Source: Sisyra terminalis
Taxonomy: Eukaryota; Arthropoda; Insecta; Neuroptera; Sisyridae
Assembly: GCA_958496175.1 (NCBI GenBank)
Contig: OY292276.1
Coordinates: forward strand, 14,836,001 to 14,900,000
Direction of reading: 5' to 3'
Length of the DNA: 64,000 nt
The notes beneath the pieces are model-generated. The model did no database searches. It had not been told where the DNA came from and saw only the letters and a list, made by a program, of their open reading frames with translations. Both the position numbers and the translations under genes were made by a program. Positions 24,080 to 35,079 of this stretch are shown here, one piece after another (position 1 is the stretch's first letter; the number at the start of each line of letters is the position of its first letter).

Positions 24080-25960
24080 TTAAAGTTAACATCTTTGTTT
24101 TAAATTTACATATTTAATAATTAATATAAAACTAGATAGCATGTTATTTAGCTGAACTCTTTCTTGCAAATGAATTGATGTTTTAAGAAATTTTCTTGAA
24201 ATTTTTTCAAATATATAAAATAATAAACAGTTTTTATTAAAACATTGTCAACAAATTGTCTGCAATCAACAATTATCTGTGAAACGTTGCAATTTTTAAA
24301 ATTTTACATTTTAATTTATAAAGTCCAAATCCCAAGAGAAAAAACTTATCAATTATTGACGAGATTCAAAATGATAATAATTATTACATTTGTGATCCAC
24401 TAACATGGATGTATTTAAACTTTATATTCCTTATCTTTGCCGCAACACATACATTTCCTATTATGTATTTGGGTATTAAAATAATTTGTGTTTAAAATTG
24501 TATCATATTTCAGTAATCACAAATGTTATAACTGGTGTGCTAGTTCAGGCATTACCAGCAGAGGCTACGGCAGTGGATTAATAACCTATTTTTAACTATA
24601 CCAAAGAAGTATAACTTCTTACGCGTGTACATAAGTACAGATACTGTTTTTTGATCCACTAGATCATTTAGTCGAAATGAAATTGATCACCTACTCTGAA
24701 ATATGACTTCTAGAAGTTTCATTCATAATCATTAAACCTTCTTAGAATAAAAACAATCAACTTAGTAAAGAACAACACCATGGATCTAGAGATCCCAAAT
24801 TTTTGCGTGGCGTGCAATTCTTGCGACTGATAAAATTCGTTGCAACATCACTTGAGAACAGTAGCCGCAGCACATTCCTCTCAATTGATTAACGAAAAAA
24901 AAATCCCTGACTAATTTCCGGAAAACCGACAAGAGACAAAAACTTTCTCTTTCTCTCCTCTCGAAATTGAGTCGCGTGCTTAATGTTGAGCGACAGAAAA
25001 ACACTATCGGCGCAAATAAATGCTTTGCAAATAAATTGCCATACACGTCTTAACATAATGCTGTTGAATCGATTTCAAAGATCGGCTGTGCAAAAAAAAT
25101 CGATGCGGTCTAAATTCCATTGATTTTCTGGTTTTCTCTAAGCGAGATGGCCTCGATTGGAGGAATTTCCCGCTTTGTGGGGACACCTGGACACTCGGTC
25201 TTGGTCTTGGTCTTGGTCTCGGGCGTCGGTTGCAACGAAATTCGCTTCTAATAATCGCAAACGGCGGTGAAACTATTTATACGCTCCATTGCTTTATCAC
25301 AAGCGGTTTTTTTTCGACCAGAAATCCAAAAGCTTAGTTCACATGAGCGCTTAATAGTCGAAAGCTTTTAATAGTTATTGCTAGTAATCCGCAGTTCGCA
25401 CCCATGCGAATCGCTCTCTCACGTGTCTCACTACGTAGATTTATTGCCAACTGCGATCTTATCAGTATAATTAATTTCATTATATTGTAATACAAATTAA
25501 GTATAAAAATGCATGTTTGTTGAGATACGAACTTAGATATTGTTTGCCTCGGTGTAATTGGCTGCTGTATCAACACAAAAACATACAGACAGACAGACAA
25601 ACGGACACAATATCATAGTTAATCTTCCAGCGGTAAAAGCCTCAACGTGAATATCTTACGACTTAACGGCTTACTAACCTGTTATTAGTTCATATAAACA
25701 AGGTTTTGCGGAAAAAAATCCTCTTATCTATTAAGACCCATAAGTCCTCGATTCCAGCTCGGTAAAAATCAAGAAAAAATTGCCTATTTAACCAAAAAAA
25801 AAAAGGGAAAATAATTCATTGCTTTTCCATTCTTGAAATTTTACTGAGAGGAAATTTTTAACATTTTCCACCAAAGTAAGGAATTGGAAAATATTTTGCC
25901 AAAAATACTACTAATATTTTTATAAATTATTTAATAAAAAAATTAGAATTGTATAATGAG
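24080..25960. promoter_or_regulatory. AT-rich DNA with a GC-richer island at 24790-25260
   Basis: The island holds a short tandem of TCTTGG units (about 25197-25220) and a GGGGACACCTGGACACTCGG patch. Small minus-strand open frames across it are not continuous and show no motif. A promoter or enhancer of an unseen gene is possible. The remainder is featureless. Confidence 0.25.
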
Positions 25961-25965
25961 AATTA

Positions 25966-26222
25966 TGTATTTTTTAGCAGGAAAGTGGACTTAAAGGATG
26001 AAAATCTATATACTAATAATTAATTCAGCGACGTTTCGGTCTTTTATTTGACTATTATCAGGCTTCATATTATAAAGTACATAATATATTAAGAAGTACA
26101 TTATCTTAAGAAGCCTGATGAAAGCCAAATAAGGACCGAAAAGACCGAAACGTCGCTAAATTAATTATAAGTATATGGATTTACATCCTTTAAGTCCATT
26201 TTCCTGCTAAAAAATAAATAAT
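25966..26222. repeat. Inverted dimer of the CTGAnGA-core element
   Basis: There are two head-to-head copies. The left copy (minus) has the core at 26031-26062 (CCTGATAA, GTC/GAC stem, GAAACGTCG). The right copy (plus) has it at 26114-26153 (CCTGATGA to GAAACGTCG). Outside the cores, both arms carry TTAGCAGGAAA(G/A)TGGACTTA and matching flanks. A third, single half-copy with the same outer sequence is at 47763-47893. It has no open frame. Confidence 0.65.
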
Positions 26223-26717
26223 ATTATGTAAAGTATAGACACAACAAATTTACAATTTACAATTAGGAGTTTTGAACGCTTTTGCCTATACAAAATTATT
26301 TAATAAAGTTCACATTAAAAATTCAATTTTAGAGGAGTATTCATTACATAAAATTGTTCTAACAATTTATGGGTAATTCTTATGAAATCTTGAAATTCTT
26401 ATTCTTTCAGTTCTTACAAAATTCTAAGTGACCTATGATGGTAATTATTACTCCATGAAAAAAACATTACTTGCGCTAATGGTTTTGGTTAAAATTTTGG
26501 AACCATAAGAGAAAATCTATTTAAAATAATAACCAAATAGTACCCTAAAAAAAATTCCCTCAGTATGTTCCAAGCTTAAGATTAGCCTATTTTCGAACGT
26601 TTATATGAATTTTTTTTCAAAAATCCATTACAGATCCTTAAAAGATCTATGATCCAATCCATCTCCTTCCCCTTTTCTTCGTAAATTTTCTTTCTCGATT
26701 TCTTTCAATATCTAATA

Positions 26718-27830
26718 TGTTTCATTTTCTTTTAGAACGTGTTTTGTTAGTGAATTCTTAAATGCGATTCATTATTGTTGCAAATCATTTATTGTTCTTC
26801 TTCTTACCACCATAATGGTCCTAATGGTGTTTTTTTTCCACTCTGGTCAATATTTTCACTTTTGTGACCCACCATTTGAATTTCTCTATTCCAGCACAAT
26901 ACTCCATTTCAAAACTCTTCAGATACTTCCTAAGTGGATCCAAAGGATCCACATTTCTGATTCATAAAGTGCTACAATACACTTATGGCACATCAACTCG
27001 TCCATCCTTGAAGTTTTCCTACTATAACATCCAATATACTTCGTTTCCTATTAGAATGTGTCTTCAGAATGAATTCTTAAATGTGACTCATTTAGTATTG
27101 TTCTTCTTTTTGCCACTATCCTCAATACTTTTACGCTTATGATCTCCCATTTGAATTTCTCTACTTCAGTACAATACTTCATTACAAAAATTTCCAGATA
27201 CTTTCTTAGTGGTTCCTAAGGATCCATATTTTTTATTCATGAAGCGCTGCACTACATTCATGACACTTCAACAACTGTTTTCAAAGTGTAGGACCCGCTT
27301 TTGCTATTAAGAAATCCTCTTACTGTTGAACTTGATTTTTACTATAGATGCTCCTAGATTTCTCTGATAGATTTACTGTCTTTGCTGATGATATTTCCTG
27401 AATAATTAAATTCAGTCACGTTTGGTTCGTTTCCTATTAGAATGTGACTTCAAAATGAATTCTTAAATATGACTCATTTAGTTTTGTTTTTCTTTTTGCC
27501 ACTATCCTCAATACTTTCACGCTTATGATCTCCCATTTGAATTTCTCTACTTCAGCTCAATACTCCAATACAAGCAATACAAAACTTTCCAGATACTTTC
27601 TTAGTGGTTCCTCAAGATCTAAATTGTTTATTAATGAAGCTCTGCACTAACAACAACTGTTTTTGAAGTGTAGGACCCATTTTTCGTATTAAGAAATCAT
27701 CTTGCTGTTGAACTTGGTTTTAACTGTTGATACTCCTAGATTTCTCTGATAGATTTACTGTCTTTGGTGATGATATTTCCTGAATAATTAAATTCAGTCA
27801 CGTTTTCCAGTTATTTGTTGGTCACGTTGA
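26718..27830 (-). pseudogene. Tandemly repeated remnant of a non-LTR reverse transcriptase C-terminus
   Basis: Three adjacent segments repeat the same sequence (about 26718-27040, 27041-27426 and 27427-27805; the period of the last two is 386 bp). Read on the minus strand with many stops and shifts, they contain SGNIISKDSKSIREI, RKYLKSFEMEYCAGIEKFKW and similar pieces. These resemble the region after the reverse-transcriptase core in a common insect endonuclease-reverse-transcriptase family (pattern YLGS.IS.D...EI..RI, then RKYLESFEM..W...EKIKW). The clade is uncertain. The repetition shows that decay was followed or accompanied by tandem duplication. Confidence 0.5.
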
Positions 27831-29079
27831 TTTGTAGGGGCGTTACTTTCTTTGATAAATAGAGAATATTATCTTTTGGATTGCTGGTAAGAAATATAAG
27901 CTTAAGCTTTAAAGGCTTAAGAAAAACTTTCTTAGCACCACGGAGTAAGTGAAATAAGATGGACTTAAGAAAACTTGTCTAAGTTTCCCTTGTTGACAGT
28001 TGATGGATAGGTAAGTTGTAACTGTTACAAGCATTGATTTTTCGGTTTAAGTTATGATTCTTGACCTCAATTCTTCCAATTAATAATATTTTTGTTGTGA
28101 AATATTGATTTCTTCTTTTGCATTGATTGGGAAAGTTGCGAAAATGGGACTGTTGGAGGACATGGATGGATGTGTTGGAGATGGATCGAAAACGGGCGTT
28201 GATAATGCGGCGCGTTTGCTGCCTCCGTGAGCGATGATTCATCTGGTGATCAATGCACACATCACCTGCATTATGCACCCATTGTATACATACACATTGT
28301 GCAAGACTGCAAGCGAATTACTTACTAACTGTTTAAAGACAACAATAACCACATTATAATATTTAATAATGAGCCTTAACAATGCATAAACTAAACACTC
28401 ACGCATTGAGATGCAGCTGCATTTGCATTGCACATCCTCACATGCGACAACCTGTTACTAATGCAACACTCAACAGTTATTAGGCGAAGAAAATCTGTGA
28501 TTAATACAAAAGAAAACGTTGTTTTATTTACTAGGAGGATTTTTTCGCATTTCTATATATTATTTCTCCTTTTTTTATTAAATTGTTATCAGACTATTAG
28601 CTATTTAATTTTCGAGTCCTTAATCAACTGTTGTCTCAACGCAATCAACAAATAACTTCCCGGAACTGAACTTCCACTATATTCTCATGTACAATATCCG
28701 TTTATATGTGGATTTTTTGTTTTCAAGTATTGAGTCTTAGTTATTGAGATTCAGATTAATTTTTAAACATCTATAGTCCTAAGGATTAATTTTTTGTACG
28801 GAATGAAGTAATAACGTAAACAAGGACGAATTATTCATTAATTTTGGATTGCGAGTAAAACAGTTTTTACTCGTAAAATTGATTTTCTTGCCCAAAATTA
28901 ACCCTATTTTATATGACGTTTACCAACCCTTAAATCCATTCATTCAGGTGAAACTTGATTCAAAAAAATAACAAATAGTCAATAGCTATCAACTTCTATT
29001 GAATTAAATTGCAATTTTTTAAAACAAATGCACAATAAAACAGCTTTTCTATGAAGGAATAATAAAACATTATAGAAAT
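27831..29079. promoter_or_regulatory. Non-coding DNA with a GC-richer island at 28140-28300
   Basis: The island (GATCGAAAACGGGCG, GCGGCGCGTTTGC, GCAGCTGCATTTGCATTGCA up to about 28440) contains a CAGCTG E-box and POU-like ATGCAAAT-type sites. Short minus-strand frames over it have no domain. It is a possible enhancer or promoter. The rest is featureless. Confidence 0.25.
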
Positions 29080-30047
29080 TAGACAGGGCCAAAAAGTCGA
29101 CTATTTTTATTTGAAAAGTATATCGAAAATATTGTTCAAGGTGACAAAACAAATACATCGGGAAGGTTTGAACCCTTAATATTAATATTAAGAGGTCTTT
29201 CATATTTAATCTCGATTTTTTATTTGTGCTTTCATTTTTGCGTCAATGCTGTCAAACTATCAAGGTAAAAAAGTCATCTGCACATATATTTATAGAAAAT
29301 TGAATTCCCTACAAAAAACGTTTTTTTTTGAAAATTTTTGCCAGACACGCCGTTTCCGAATAATCAAGCTTTAAACATTGATATAATTTTTAGATTTATC
29401 TTCTTTATTTTGGAATTTTGTAACTAACGAACAAAAAAGTATAGAAATGAACAATATAGATTCTTAAAAGGAATTTAATGCTCTACAAAAAAGGTCTCTT
29501 AACGTTTTTACATAAAATCACGCTTTAAAAATTGGGTCAAAAACGAAAAAAACAGTAATTTAATTTTTTCTTCAACTTTAATTGTAAATTACTTTTGAAA
29601 AAGTGATTTTATGTAAAAACGTTTAGAGATCTTTTTTGTAGAGCATTAAATTTCCTTCAAGAATCTATGATGCTCATTTCTATATATTTATTTGTTCGTT
29701 AGTTACCAAAATTCAAAAATAAAGAAGATAAATCTTAAAATTATATCAATATTTAAAGTTTGATTAATCGGAAACGGCGTGTCTGGCAAAAATTTTCAAA
29801 AAAACGTTTTTTGTAGGGAATTCAATTTTTTATAAATAAATATGCAGATGAATTTTTTACTTTGATAGTTTGACAGCATTGACGCAAAAATGAAAGCACA
29901 AATTAAAAGTCGAAATTAAAGATGATAGACCTCTTAATATTAATATTAAGGGCTCAAACCTTCCCGATATATTTTTTTTGTCACCTTGAGCAATATTTTC
30001 GATATACTTTTCAAAAAAAAAATAGTCGATTTTTTTGGCCCGGTCTA
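29080..30047. mobile_element. Fold-back hAT-like element, complete with 8-bp target duplication
   Basis: This 968-bp near-perfect palindrome has two arms of about 480 bp. The ends are TAGACAGGGCC and GGCCCGGTCTA. The flanking 8-mers are identical, ATAGAAAT at 29072-29079 and at 30048-30055. An 8-bp duplication together with TAG..GGGCC-type ends suits the hAT superfamily. The arms share blocks such as GTGCTTTCATTTTTGCGTCA and GCCAGACACGCCGTTTCC with their reverse complements. There is no transposase; short open frames in the arms are mirror images of each other. It needs a hAT transposase in trans. A rearranged relative lies at 16888-17477. Confidence 0.9.
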
Positions 30048-30055
30048 ATAGAAAT

Positions 30056-31467
30056 ACAAATAAATATTAACAATATCAACATTGCTTAAATAAATAAGAT
30101 ATTTTTTATTCTTTTCCTTCTTTCTCGAAGATCTAGAGTTCAGTTTAATGTAATATAATTCCCGAGCGTAAATTTTTGAAGATAATGTATTGCAATTTTT
30201 AAAGACAATTTCTTATTTCAATTCACTTTTTTCTGGTTAACTTCATATCATAAAACTGTGATATAAGGGATAATCTAATTATTTAAAATTTATTTTAAGA
30301 GATGCAATTAACTGAGTATATAAAGAAGGTAATGCCTTTATCATAACGAAGTAGAATGATGGAATAAATTGAAATTAGAGTAGCAAAATAATATAATTTT
30401 GGAAAAGAGTTACAAATTACGAAATATGATACTCTAGTTTTTCTGCAGAGCTATTTTAGGAAAAAGTTATTTTTAAATTGGCTCAAATAATTATCAAATC
30501 AATCGAATAATTAAAAATTATGATTTTAAGGCTGCAATCATATGGTTATATTAATATAACCATATGTTTACCACATATATTTACTGGAGTGTTGATATAA
30601 AATTGGAATTAGTCAATAAGTGATGGTGGCTACCAATAAAAGGTCTGTTAATCAATGTCCTTAAGGCAATTTGTTGTTTTGATTTTTGCCAAAAATTTTA
30701 ATTTGTATAAATGTTAATTTCCTACGACTTTAACGATAATAATACCATTAAACATGTCGAATTTTCAATGTGGTTTTCGCTGTTTATACGTAGTTCCAAA
30801 TTATGATTATTAATATTTTTTTGGATATTTTCAATATAGAGTATATTATTTTATTTTTTTTTTTTGATGTGATTAGTAAGAGATTAATGGAAAGTCGTAG
30901 CGCGTGGAATAACTTACATTTAATTAGTCAGTGATCCGTAAAATAATGTTTTAGTCGTGCACTTGGAATCGTAATGCATTTTTCGCTGCATTCACCTCTC
31001 CTGCATCTCTTCATCGTCATGAACCAGCATCAAGCGGCTCATAAAAATCTTCGTTTATATAATAAATAAATACGTGTAAGTCTGTCATAGTTATATTAGT
31101 AATTGTAATTAAGTGCTGCAATTTCAACGGCGATTTATTCTGTGTGCTGAACGAATATATAAATTTTTTTTGCTTCAAGTGCGGCAAACAATAAGGTGTG
31201 AGCTGAAAGATGGCAGAGATTTGAGCGAATGTTGCCTTATTGAAGTTAATCGATGATATCATTAGGCTGCAATTAGTTGATCGAATGGAATGATAACGGA
31301 AATCCAGTAATATGTGATACAATTTAGATTTTTGTTAAAGTAAACTGTGATTTCATAATCGACTGTGACTAAATCGTCAATCAAGGCTTGGTCGACTAAA
31401 ATATGAAATTTTGCTTAATAAACATTCACTGGAAAAACTGCTTGACCCTATTAGCAATTTAAAAATG
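30056..31467. other. AT-rich non-coding DNA
   Basis: No gene is supported. It contains a perfect 28-bp palindrome at 30539-30566 (CATATGGTTATATT and its complement). Confidence 0.45.
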
Positions 31468-31645
31468 GTATTCCCGTGGATCAGGCACGTTAGCGTGGAT
31501 CAGAACCATTGTGGTTCAATTTATTTGCAAAAATTCAATCAAAATCAATAGCAAATACGGCAAATACCGTCAATATCTGGTTCCTTTAATTCGTGAACAA
31601 ATTGGGCCATGGTTCTAATCCAAGCTGACATGTTTAGGTAACTTG
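31468..31645. mobile_element. GTGGATCAGGCACGT-type MITE, copy 1 (diverged)
   Basis: The left end GGTATTCCCGTGGATCAGG continues CACGTTAGCGTGGATCAGAA. The right end is a weakly kept complement (AAATTGGGCCATGGTTCTAA, then TCC..GCTGACATG). It is related to the copy at 39043-39266, sharing the inner blocks GATCAGAACCAT and CAATTTATT. The interior is non-coding. Confidence 0.55.
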
Positions 31646-31649
31646 GTAA

Positions 31650-32365
31650 CTTTCATCCATATTATATTGAAGTATAATAATTTTAGGAGTAATAATTATT
31701 TGGTTCCCTGATATGAAAAAAAAAGGGGAAAGTTAAATAAACGACACTTAAACATGGACAGTTAATCCTACAAAACTTTATTACTAAACCTACTTTCTGA
31801 ATAAAGTTCAAGTACGGGCCACAGTGTTTAAGTGTTGATGATTAATTATTTGTGTTTAATACAGTGTCACTTTCTATATATATTCCATTACTTAACTTTT
31901 CTATTTTGTTTTAAATTAAAGTAAAATTACTTATAGCACTTCTTCACTTATAGCATTACATTCTTCCATTATAAATACTGATAATTATCAATCCAGTATG
32001 ATTATTCAAATATTTTTTCTTAGTTCAAGAGAAATTTGACTAAAGTTAAGAAGAAATTAACTTATTTTAAAATGTAAGAAAGAGTTGGTACCTTCTGTTT
32101 TGTGTACCTAAAAATATTGGGTGAAAACTAAATTTATTTTGTAATTTTCTTTTATTTAATTCGTAATTAGAATTAAAAATGAATATTAGGTGCTTTTCTT
32201 TCAAACCAACTTCATATTTCAGCGCAAATAGTTTATTTGAAATAAGAAGGGGTACTAACATCTTATGTTAATGATTAGTTCAAATATTAGAGATTAAATG
32301 ATTAATAAATACCTATATGATTTAAAAGTACGGCTGACTAAATATGATTAAGTTTTTTCAAACGA
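31650..32365. other. AT-rich DNA, nothing recognised
   Basis: No coding region, repeat or regulatory signal can be supported in this stretch. Confidence 0.4.
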
Positions 32366-32375
32366 AAACAAGACC

Positions 32376-32463
32376 TTATATAGAAGTTTCGGTTTCGACC
32401 GAAACTAAGACTGATGCCGATATTCGGTTTCAGTTTCGGCTGTAAAAACTAGTTTCGGTCGGA
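32376..32463. repeat. GTTTCGG/CCGAAAC cluster
   Basis: Five or more copies of (A/G)GTTTCGG or its complement CCGAAAC occur within 90 bp, including AGTTTCGGTTTCGACCGAAA. Such clusters occur at the ends of some DNA transposons, but no element boundary is visible here. Confidence 0.35.
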
Positions 32464-32469
32464 CATTAC

Positions 32470-33800
32470 AAATAACATATTCTTATAACATCCTTCGAGA
32501 TATGAAGAACAATTCAAATAAGTAATTGCGATTTGCTTTCCTTTGAGTTTCTTATTTTTTGAGTAAATTCGCGATTATTTTTGACAATTTAAATTTTCTG
32601 ACCATTAAGGAATAAACTTAAAAGGAGTTCTTATCCTTTCATATATAATTTCTCGATAAAACCAGTGCACAAGAATATATACGGTTCAAATTAAATTTTC
32701 AATTTTTTTTCTTTTAAAGGCCAATTGTTTATGATTCGTTAAAATATCAATTTGTCGTACGTACACCCTTCAATTTTCGTGATTAATATATAAAACTCAT
32801 TTCAAAAATCGATTAAACCATTTTATTATCCCAGAAAAATGTAAGTATCAAAATTAAAACATCTTATAACCAACGTTTTTTAAAAAAAATACTATCAAGA
32901 CCTCCCAAAAAAATCACTTATTTTTCGGGTAGTTGGACCACCAAGTTGATAGTCACCGAATTAAGCCACCATACTTAAGACCAGAGTGCAGAGGCCAGAT
33001 TATAAAGATGTTCACATAAAATACTGTCATTATTCATTTGTCGCAAAGCAAAGGAGAAAATATAAAATAAAGAAAGTGTAAAGATTTATTTTTTTGAAAA
33101 ATTGCAATCGGTTGCATACAGTTGCAGATTACTGATAATGCACAACAGGTAATTTTTTTTTCTTTAAAATTATGAAGATATAACGAACACCATCCGAATT
33201 TTTAACGGCGTTTGCTATTCAAAAAAAATGATTGTTAATCAAATTGGAAGTCGTTATTTTCTTTGTTGGCATAAAAATATTTTAAAGTTTAACAATTAGT
33301 ATCAATCTCTTATTCCACTGGTTGTATTTTAATCAAAGATAAAAACGTAAGCCCATTTTACATATTTTATATTATAATATAGAAGTACTTAATGGTTTGG
33401 ATTTGAACGATTTGAATTTATATTTTATTTACGGCATAAAATAATGTTGCTAAAATGTTTAACTTTTGGTGATAATGAAATTTAGAGCAAATAGCTATTG
33501 ATTGCTACCATTAACTAAATATTTATTAAAAATTGACTTTCCCTACATTTCAAAAAAATGAACTCAATATTTGTTAATCACAAATTAAACGGTTTGGTTT
33601 TAGTTAAAATGTTTTAGTTAAACATTTTTCAGATGATTGTTTAGATAATTTTTTTGATGTCTTAACATATATTCTTTTTTTGAAAATGTTAGCAAAACAA
33701 ACTATAATGCAAATTGAATAATTAATTAAATTTGGTATTGTACTTTTCCTTTATAAAAGCCTATTTCCTGTAAAATATAAATATCAAAATTCTAACTTTT
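32470..33800. other. AT-rich DNA, nothing recognised
   Basis: No supported gene, repeat or regulatory signal. Confidence 0.4.
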
Positions 33801-33802
33801 AG

Positions 33803-34700
33803 GGTTCACGTAAGATGAAAAACAAGAATGGAAAATCCTGAGTGAAGCTATGTATATGTTCAAGGAAGATTTAAAGCATACTTAAGATGCGAATCATTAT
33901 CACAATGATGACCAAATGGAATTTCGCAAGCACCAATCGCCTAATCAAGAGTTTTTTAAGGGGTAATTTATACGTGAAAAAATTGTTACAATCTAAAAAT
34001 TAATGTCCTTAATCATTTTACAGGATAATGCTTTAATGGTAAATTTTGAATTTGGAACAAAAACTTATCATCTTAAGACAAAAAGGAGGAATTATATTTG
34101 GGTTATTTGAAAACAAAATAATGCTGATTTCTAAGGATGTTATGTACAATAATACAATGGTTTGGCTGTGTATTGGGAAAACTAAAGTGGTTTAGTGATT
34201 TTTACGAAAAATGTCTGAATTTTAAGATTTTTTTCTTGGGATTACCGGAAAGAATCATTTGCTCAAGTACCTACCTAAATACTTAATCTAAACGGAACAA
34301 ACAAGTGAGTGTTCAAATTTCATATAAAAATTTCCCAACTTCTAATGTTTAGATAAATTGGTTCTAATAAAGGTTTTTTTGAGGATGTTTAATGATCCAA
34401 GAAATAATGCTGTGGATAGGTACTTATACCAACATAAAAAACAAATTGTATTAATAAAAATGGGTAGGTATACTTAAATGAGTTTAAGTACTTTGAATTT
34501 GTAATAGTACAACACTAGAAATAAGCTTTTAAGGAACCATGGGAAGAAGTTGCAACTAAAAGAAGGATAATTAAAGAAGAGGTGTGAGGGAATAAATTGA
34601 GTCGGGAAAGATTTGAAGAAATTTATTTTAACAGAACAGGAAGTTCAAAAAGGGATCGAATAGACTTTGTGAGTATCAATTTCGTATCTCTGATATTTAC
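33803..34700 (+). pseudogene. Possible decayed, split coding remnant
   Basis: Three segments have coding-like residue composition and plausible junctions but contain stops. An acceptor CTTTTAG at about 33802 precedes DEKQEWKILSEAMYMFKEDL, then a stop, then NHYHNDDQMEFRKHQSPNQE. An acceptor CATTTTACAG at about 34023 precedes DNALMVNFEFGTKTYHLK. A third segment at about 34533-34680 reads EPWEEVATKRRIIKEEV, a stop, then GNKLSRERFEEIYFNRTGSS. I do not recognise a family. Chance is not excluded. Confidence 0.2.
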
Positions 34701-34976
34701 TAGTAGAAAAAAAAAGATTTATCATTTATCTCTTCTCAGCGTTTTTGCAATTCTGGTTTTTAGTTTATAATTTAAAATCATTCTAAGTAAAAAAAAGGAA
34801 TCCATTGTAAAGTTTGATTTATTGAGTATGAATAATTTGTTATGTTTTAAAACTAATATTGTTTAACATTAGAGAAACAATAACAGAAATGCCTTCTTAA
34901 CTTTGATAATGAAACAGTTTCTTGAAATACAATAAAAGTTCAAAAAAGTTTTATTCTTACATTTATGAATTATAAA

Positions 34977-34982
34977 TTTATT
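34977..34982 (-). terminator. Candidate poly-A signal AATAAA
   Basis: AATAAA on the minus strand lies about 98 bp past the stop codon of the gene at 35080-36429. This is the usual position for 3' end formation of a short untranslated tail. Confidence 0.4.
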
Positions 34983-35079
34983 TGTGAGCTTTGGGAAGTA
35001 ACTTGGAACAAAGCTCTTTAAAAAATTAAAAAAATCTTAAGCATTGTTTTCAATTCTTGAAGTTTTACAAATTGTTATT

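Noticed and set aside
25963..26230. ATTATGTA on both sides of the inverted dimer as an 8-bp target duplication
   Set aside because: The right-hand ATTATGTA is also present in the related copy at 47.88 kb, so it belongs to the element.
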